This document shows, piece by piece, positions 57,418 to 64,000 of a stretch of DNA of 64,000 bases (positions within the stretch are counted from its first letter, which is position 1; every line of letters begins with the position of its first letter). Source of the DNA: Drosophila miranda (lineage: Eukaryota; Arthropoda; Insecta; Diptera; Drosophilidae); the NCBI RefSeq assembly GCF_003369915.1, contig NW_022881614.1:21306336-21370335 (forward strand). The letters run 5' to 3'. The notes beneath the pieces were generated by a model that was given only the letters and a program-made list of their open reading frames with translations, was not told the DNA's origin and did not search any database. The translations under genes were made by a program, and so were the position numbers.

Positions 57418-60400
57418 ATGTCTGCCGATATAGTGAAACAGTTGAAAGGCACTCGATCCGATGTTGAGGCTGCGGCCACGACAATTAAGCTGAAATTCAA
57501 GGAATTCAGCAAGGGCATCGGGATAAACGACGCCTCCTTTCCGCTAAGATATGAGTTGAGCGTGTTGCGCCAGCTGTGTGTCGCCTTGAAGGACAATCTG
57601 CACCAGCATGACGATCTCTACTGCGACATTGCGGCCACCGTGGTACCACACGTGGAGCCCTACGAGGAGAAGCCGAGCCTGTGGGAAGCTCATCTAACGA
57701 GCCTGCGGTACATACATTGTGAGCTTTGTCAGGAGGTAAGTTGAAGAACCAAATGCTTGCTGGCTGGTATCCTAATTGTACGGGTGCCCTGATCCCTGAC
57801 GGAATGCCAGAAAATGTACGGCCTAGTCCGATCGCAGCCCTGCCGCCTGCAAGGGGAGGCTGACTACAGGTTTTATTTGGACATCCATCTGACGCACTTC
57901 AATGGCATTCACTTGCAAATGCAGAAGGAGACGTTGCCCATCGCCGCCACAGATCAACTATATTACGCCTTGGAGGCAATGGGTGTCCTCTTTGACACCA
58001 TGCGCCAGCGTAAAGTGGCAAAGAATGCGGCTCTCCTGGTCCAGCTGAATGATGCCCTGTTCAGCAAGCGAGGCAAAGCCTTTCTGATGTACCTGAGCGC
58101 CCTTCCGCCCGAGAGCACGACGAAAATGTACGACCCGCTTCTCAAGCTCCTGAGCTGCAGCTGGGCCACACCCAGCTCTGAGCTGACTACTCAATTCACG
58201 GAGTATCTGGGCCTGGTTCTGGCACTGATGCAGATCGACATGTTTTCCATAGAAGCGCCGCTCGAACAACAACTGGCACTGAAGTTGCTGCGCATTTGTC
58301 GCGACCTGTACAAGGACGTCTCTCCGCAGAACTACTCCATCCAGCTCCTCTACTACTATGTCAAGCTGTTGTACGTGCGCGAGGCTACGGCGGACTTCAA
58401 GCGGACTTACATCGATCTGTGCAAGAAGTTCGTCTACTTCTTCGAGCACAAGGGCGCGACGCACGCCAAAGAGCAGTGGTTCATGGACCTGCTGGTGTTC
58501 TTCCAGCGCCTGCAGATGCTGCTTCATCAGAGCAGCAACAAGCCTCCCTTAGACATTTTTTGGCAGCAGCTCGAGGGCGACGACAGTCCCGAGGTATACA
58601 CCGCCCACTTTCAACTGCTGCATGGCTGCCTTGGGCTGACGGTGAACGTAGTGAGGAGTCCGCTGGGGACCAGCTGCTCCAACGAGGCCTGTAAAAGCAT
58701 TCGCAGGCATTGCCTTCTCTCCTTCGGGATGTGCGCCCTGGAAGCTTACGTTAACTGGCAGCCGACGACCGAACAGAAGTCGGACAAGGTACGTCTGCCA
58801 CAGCTGGGAAAACTTTTACCTAATGAGCTTTCTCTTCAGGCACCCTATAAGCCGCTCTTGGGCATTCTTGGCTACACCTTGGACGTGGCCAAGAGCATGA
58901 AGTGCCTGGGGCCCTCCGCCATGGAGCTAGTCAAGCTGGTGCGTCTACTGGCACTCGTGGCCGAAAAGGTAGCGTGTCCCGAACAAATGTCCCTTGTGCT
59001 GGCCTTCTTGGAGCCCTTGCAACATCTACGACCGCTCATCGCCAGCCAGAAATGCTTAGTGTGCTCCTGCGAATCTACAAAGCCAGTGTCCACTGCAAGA
59101 GCTCCGACATGGCCAACCGTCTGCAGTCCACCTACCTTGCGGCCCAAACGAATCCCTCGCGGTTGCGTTCACAGCTCTTCGTCCACTACCACAATGCCAA
59201 TAATACGGAGAAGTGCGTCTACGAGTGGCACGAGTCCAGTCCTATGCCCAACCCCCTAACCCCCGCCCAAAAGAAACAGCTATACGATGTGGATCTGTTG
59301 GCCGTGCTGCACTTCCAGAGTGCGCGGCCCGTACCCCTGCTGCAGTCGCTACTACGCTGCCGTCACAATGACTACCACCTGGTTCTCCTGGCACGCAAGA
59401 TGCGCACCGACAGCGAGGTGGTGCGTCAGTGCGAGGAACTGCGCTCCCAGCTGCAAAGCACGGCCCTCAAGCAACCGCTCAGCCGCATGCAACAGCTGGC
59501 CATTGGCCATACCAGTATCAGTGTGCTGCTGGAGGCTTTGGAGGCACAGAAGACCAAGTTCTCGATCAAGGAGACGGCCGAGAACAGCCTGGAGGAGTTA
59601 ATCGTCAAGAACAACTTGCTGGAGCTCAACATTAAGCGGGAGCATCGCCTGGTGGAGTTGGCTACATCGGCCATCGCTGGCTTCGCGGCCTTCTTCGAAC
59701 GTGCAGACCAAGAGCCGCTCGGCTGCGACGATACACCAATCGACTGGGAAGCCCTGATCGACGATGCAGTTGCTGCAGCCATGGCTCTGTCCACCATGGG
59801 CTACATGGCGCAGGCCGATGAAGCCTGGCTGCTGATACTCAGGATTGGGCAAATGCTGGACGAGAGATTCACCTACCTGCGAGCCCTGACCCACTTCCTG
59901 GGACAAGACCACCTGAATTCTAACCAGCAGCTCCAACTCTCCGAGGAGGTGGATCGAGCGCAGGAGCTGCTCGACGATCTGTGGCCTCAGCTCCAAAACG
60001 GATGGTTCTTTAAGCGCCAACATACTATAGTGATGCTCTGCCTCTGCCACATGGCCAGCTACTATGCGCGGCAGGACTGTCTGTGCCACGCCCAGCTGCT
60101 GTTGCTGCAGGCCGAGGAGCTGCGCGCCCAGTTCGATGAGCGAGTTGGCAAGAGCGACATTGTGCAGATCACAATCCAGACAGTTCGCTTTCGATTGGAC
60201 TACAAGCGGAAGAAGCGGTGCAGCAGCCTGCCTAGGAGGCCGTCGCCCCTGCGACAGCTAGACACGCTGGTCGACAGCGTGCGCAACTACTGCACAGTGT
60301 CCAGCGTGGACCTGGGAGCCCTGCAGCTGCTGCTGGCTGACCTCGTGAGGGAGAGCACCGAGTGTGCGGCCAATCGGCTGACCGAGCGGTTCGCCTTTTA

Positions 60401-61716
60401 CGGCACCACGCTTAACCTGGTGCTGCAGTCGGGTATGGCCCTGCGGACCATTGAGGTGCTCATCTCGTGGCTCTAGATGAACCTGCAGATGGAGTACCTG
60501 GACCAGGCGCAGTCCAAGCTGCGCCTCCTGGACCATTTGCTCGCCATCAAGCCGCTTAGTCGAACGCTGGTGGAGCAGACATCGGCCAAATACATCCCCG
60601 CAATAGCCGCCAAGGAAGATCTCAAGGCGAATGCCATGAGCGAGCTGACCAGCAACATGCTGCTCATGCAGCTCGTGGAGCCGATAAAGAAGCAGAACCA
60701 GCTGGACGTGGCCACACTCAAGTCTCTGCCCATGCAGGAGGCAATTCCCACCAGCCATCAGCTGCAGCGCTATGTGAGCAAGCAAGGGACGCCGCCCCAT
60801 CTACGGGACAGCATGCAGCTGCAATGTATCTACTTTATCGTGGGATGTCTCCATGCCCGCTTCAGCTTCTTGAAAAGGGAGACCGATCAGCTGGACGACT
60901 TCTACGTAGGGGCAGGCAATTGGCTGCAGGAGGATCCCGTACGCACCGCCACACTGGGCTCCATGCTCATCGTGCACGAACTCTACCACGTCAACTATCT
61001 TCGCTTCAGAAAGAAGCACAAGGAGGCTCTCAGCTATGCGGAGGCAGGTCTCAAATCAGTGTACCAAACGGCGGACATCAACTATAGCTTCAACCTCATG
61101 GTCCAGCTGAAGACGGCCCGGTTGGAGCTGCATCCCGTTGGCAAAGCGAGGGCGAAGACCATTAGGCGAGCCCTCGCTTTTAACACTTCGCCAGAGGATA
61201 AACGCAGGAAAGGTGTTGTTGAGGGGACTACCAAGGCAAAATCATCTGCCAGAAAGACGCCCAGGTTCAAGATATACACGGAGCTGGAACTGCGACCACC
61301 CATCGGCTGCAGCAACAGCAGCAGCAGTAGCAGCAAGAGCGGCAATGAGAACACGCCACCATCGGATCATGTGGATCTGAATGCCTGCCAGACGATCGAG
61401 ATAAGCGATGACGATGCTGCTTCGGTTTCAGCTTCGACTCCGGCTCCCTCTCAACTGAAACGATCCCAATCTGTGCCAGCCAAGGCCACAAAGACACGCT
61501 CCGCTAGAATCGGTAGCCAACTAAAAGTACCAGAGATCATCGAATTGGGCAGCCTCAGTGAAGCGGTATCCGACTAGTGATGCAAGGAGCACTCGTGCCC
61601 GCAACAGGCAACTCGAGGAAACGCCAGCGACCACGCGGGGACGACCACGTCGGAAGGTACCGGAGCCTGCACCCCAGCAGGAGACAGTCAGCCTTAGGCG
61701 GCGGCAAAGGAACTGA
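57418..61716 (+). pseudogene. thr: three rows (separase regulatory subunit), copy 3, disabled
   Basis: Best-preserved copy over most of its length. Exon 1 (57418-57735, 106 codons) is fully open. The intron 1 acceptor is gone: GCTTCGCAGAAATCC of copy 1 is replaced by GCCCTGATCC at 57786-57795. Downstream it is open from 57814, with a one-base loss in an A run at about 59050, TGG to TAG at 60474-60476, and a 35 bp deletion (GG microhomology) near 61548 that puts a stop at 61577. The 13 codons missing from copy 1 (NANNTEKCVYEWH) are present. The second intron has normal ends, with GGAAAAC altered to GGGAAAAC inside. Confidence 0.82.
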
Positions 61717-61853
61717 TCAGAACTGACACTTGCATAGGCTTATAATAGTTTATAGTTAATATTTTTTTGTAGCTTGTCCTTATTCCATTTGATTGTGTAT
61801 TTATAAACGTTATGGCAAGGAGATCGACCTTCCAGAGAATGTCTAAAATGTTC

Positions 61854-62528
61854 TTATTGCTTGAGCACGCGTATCAGCGAACTCTTGCAGATGTCCTGGA
61901 CCCACCGACCAAACTGAATCCGATTCTTTCCGTGGTCGAAGAAGCCAGCGCCCGACTTGCAGCCCTCCTGCAGCCAACTCTCCCACATAGCGCTTTCCGT
62001 TTGCTGAACACAGACGAAACATATGGATCGACGAGGATTCTACTGAACTTTCATTCTGTTAGAGGACTCACCCGAGAAGAGGACGCCCCGTCCGTGCATG
62101 GCATCCTGGAGCCATTCCCCCACATAGACGCGTCTGTCCGCATACCAATGTATGCCGCGTCCTTGCCGCTTGTTCATCTGCCACTGACCAAAGTAGACGG
62201 ATCCATCGTCGTAGTACTGTTTTCCCTCCCCGCTGCGCTTGTCATGGCGCCAATGACCCACATAGAGGCGATGCACCTGGCCATCAGGGGACTACCGCCG
62301 CATGGATCCGTAGCCATGACGTTGGCCCCGCTGCCACTGGCCCTCGTACACCAATCCACGACGGCTCGATTTCACTCCATAGCCGTGGTGTTGGTTCCTC
62401 AGCCACTTGCCCTGATAGCGGCCATGTCCTCCGGCAGGATAGCGCAGGCTTCGAACACCATTGCCGCCACCAGCATGGCACGACATGTTGCAGACAACTG
62501 AGCCCCAGCCCCGCTTTGGGTTTGTCAT
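61854..62528 (-). pseudogene. MORN-repeat protein, copy 3, disabled
   Basis: From ATG 62528. TAG at 62294-62292 truncates after about 78 codons, and the remaining MORN repeats are open in frame to the intron donor. Exon 2 has one base too many relative to an open frame (GAGTTGGCTGCAG near 61975), so it would be shifted even without the nonsense codon. The intron ends GTGAGT and TTCAG are intact. Confidence 0.78.
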
Positions 62529-63379
62529 CTGTGCTCTTCTTTCGTGTCCTGGGGTGCGTGCGGTGTCCCTTTTCTAATCAACCCCAACCATGTGTCCTGG
62601 CTCCGTTTGCCCCCATCCAAAAACTTTCGTTAGCTAGTCGCTCTTCCAGTCGCTCCTGGCACGCAAGCCTAACGACCTGATGGAAGTCAGGCGGGGGGAA
62701 CGGCAATTGAAAATCGCTTGCTTCGTTTAAATATAGGTAGAAAAAAATCGTTTAATCGTACGTGTATAAATTACAGCGCAATTTCGCTTACATATTCGCC
62801 TATCAATATCAAAATTTGGGCTAACACGATCTGGTTCGGTTCGAATTATTGGGTTCTTACACACTACGTGGGCGAGGGAAGACTGCGCTATGGATGAGGT
62901 CTGGGTCTGACATCGCGAGCGATGGCATACCACTAAAATACAATACAGATATAAGCGGACGCGCCAACTAGTTACAACAAATATTCAAGCTAATATTGAG
63001 GAATATTTAGTCAACACAGTGGTTTAAACTTGAAAGTAGTATTGCTTTAGCTTGGGTCTTTCATCATTGCATGCGATGAGTACACAGGGGTTACGATGTG
63101 TAAAGGTCTTGAGCTTAAAGAAACATTGCTCGGGGCACAATCCTTTAGAATATACGTACTCATACTGTTTTTGTATAATAAAAATCTACTGCCTTCTGCG
63201 TATCACAATTTGCATCAACTACAAATTTACAAAATATTCACTTATTTAGTCTGAGGATTGACGGCGAGGCCTCTGGCCCACTGCCGTAAGTGTCTTTTCT
63301 TTTCGTTTTCGTTAAGTTTTCAGAGAAGGATCGCCGAGATGGTTTATTGCTTCGTGGGATCCTCGCGCGATTGATACTG
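62529..63379. other. non-coding: MORN 5' flank and olf186-F 3' UTR, copy 3
   Basis: Counterpart of 31208-32056 with few differences. No coding sequence seen. Confidence 0.55.
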
Positions 63380-63919
63380 CTAAACGATGTCGCCGGCGGC
63401 ACCGTAGTGGATGCCGTTATTGCGATTATGGTTGTTATGGTGCTCGAGGTGATCCTGTTCCATCTGCTCCTTGAGGATCTCCAGCTCCCGTATGCCGGAG
63501 ACCGTCACCTCGTACTTGTGCGTCACCAGAGACCGATAGAAGTGTATGGGGAAAGCCAGGAATATAATCATCACGGGTATCAGCACCACGCAGGCCGACC
63601 AGGCCGCCGGCGGGCTCAGATCATAGAACTTTACCCAGCACAGTATGGCTATCTCCAGCAGGAATAGGATCAACCCCAGCAGCGTCGAAAATGCCCACGC
63701 CGTCTCAATGTACCAGTGCAGGCGCTCGTGCGGCGACTCGTGCACCAGGGAGATGCTGTGCAGGTTGCACACTACCTCGATGTTCGGCAGGATGCAGGTG
63801 CTAATCATCAAATCCAGCATATGCACGGCCACCAGCATAGTGGTGCAGATCGCAAACGCCACTAGCATTCCGGGCGGAACCTTTGTGTCGTGGTCCAGCT
63901 GCACCTCCACCATCGCCAC
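63380..63919 (-). CDS. olf186-F: olf186-F (Orai) last coding exon, copy 3, open
   Basis: 540 bp, phase 0, from the CCCCCACAG acceptor (63920) to TAG at 63380-63382. The order is VAMVEVQLD with the pore glutamate, TM2, loop, TM3, TM4 and the C-terminal coiled-coil tail ([20 protein letters not shown]) that docks STIM. Two changes from copies 1 and 2 fall in membrane helices: A to D in TM2 (HMLDLMIS) and A to P in TM4 (LAFPIHFYR). Both would be disruptive. Loop residue SPHER matches human Orai1 where copies 1 and 2 have SAHER. Upstream exons would lie beyond the window end, if they exist in this unit. Confidence 0.88.
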   Translation of the reverse strand: MAMVEVQLDHDTKVPPGMLVAFAICTTMLVAVHMLDLMISTCILPNIEVVCNLHSISLVHESPHERLHWYIETAWAFSTLLGLILFLLEIAILCWVKFYDLSPPAAWSACVVLIPVMIIFLAFPIHFYRSLVTHKYEVTVSGIRELEILKEQMEQDHLEHHNNHNRNNGIHYGAAGDIV

Positions 63920-64000
63920 CTGTGGGGGACGCAAAAGAGCAGAGGTCGGGAGATTAGTGAGAGTCGTGGATGGGCTACGGGTTACTCTGCCAAGATCGCC
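63920..64000 (-). other. olf186-F intron, window edge
   Basis: Same intronic sequence as 9277-9360; runs off the window. Confidence 0.65.

Overview
The window reads as a repeat-choked, ampliconic piece of a Drosophila chromosome, most likely from the obscura group. The host genes are fly orthologues: three rows, olf186-F/Orai and a MORN-repeat gene, with 51-68 bp GT-AG introns. Everything else is nested fly transposons: CR1-like, I-like, LOA-like and jockey-like LINEs, BEL/Pao, hAT and DINE/INE-1 Helentrons. In D. melanogaster the host genes are on 2R (Muller C), which is the neo-sex chromosome of D. miranda. Tandem copies, broken genes and heavy transposon load together fit a degenerating, amplified neo-Y; this species and chromosome assignment is inference.

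Layout. A core of about 6.5 kb, thr (+) > MORN gene (-) > last exon of olf186-F (-), occurs three times, with thr starts at 2864, 26102 and 57418. The first spacer (9.3-26.1 kb) holds a BEL element, a DINE split by a CR1-like LINE, an uncharacterised AT-rich stretch, and an I-like LINE that carries a hAT insertion and ends just before thr. The second spacer (32.6-57.4 kb) holds a truncated BEL, a DINE split by a LOA-like LINE that itself carries a 796 bp jockey insertion, a fragment of an unknown spliced gene, a foldback repeat, a second BEL with an intact DINE inside it, and a second copy of the G-fragment/DINE/AT-rich/I-like/hAT block. Before copy 1, a window-truncated CR1-like element is joined directly to the last few hundred bases of the I-like LINE.

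State of the genes. All three thr copies carry disabling changes, mostly different ones. The MORN gene is open only in copy 1; copies 2 and 3 share a nonsense codon. olf186-F is present only as its last coding exon. Copy 1 has its C-terminal coding segment inverted, copy 2 lacks the pore glutamate, and copy 3 is open with two substitutions in membrane helices. Copy 2 also has dense single-base losses typical of an unpolished long-read assembly, so part of its decay may be technical. No tRNA, rRNA or CRISPR feature was seen. Ends of transposons are approximate unless a target-site duplication or LTR is stated.
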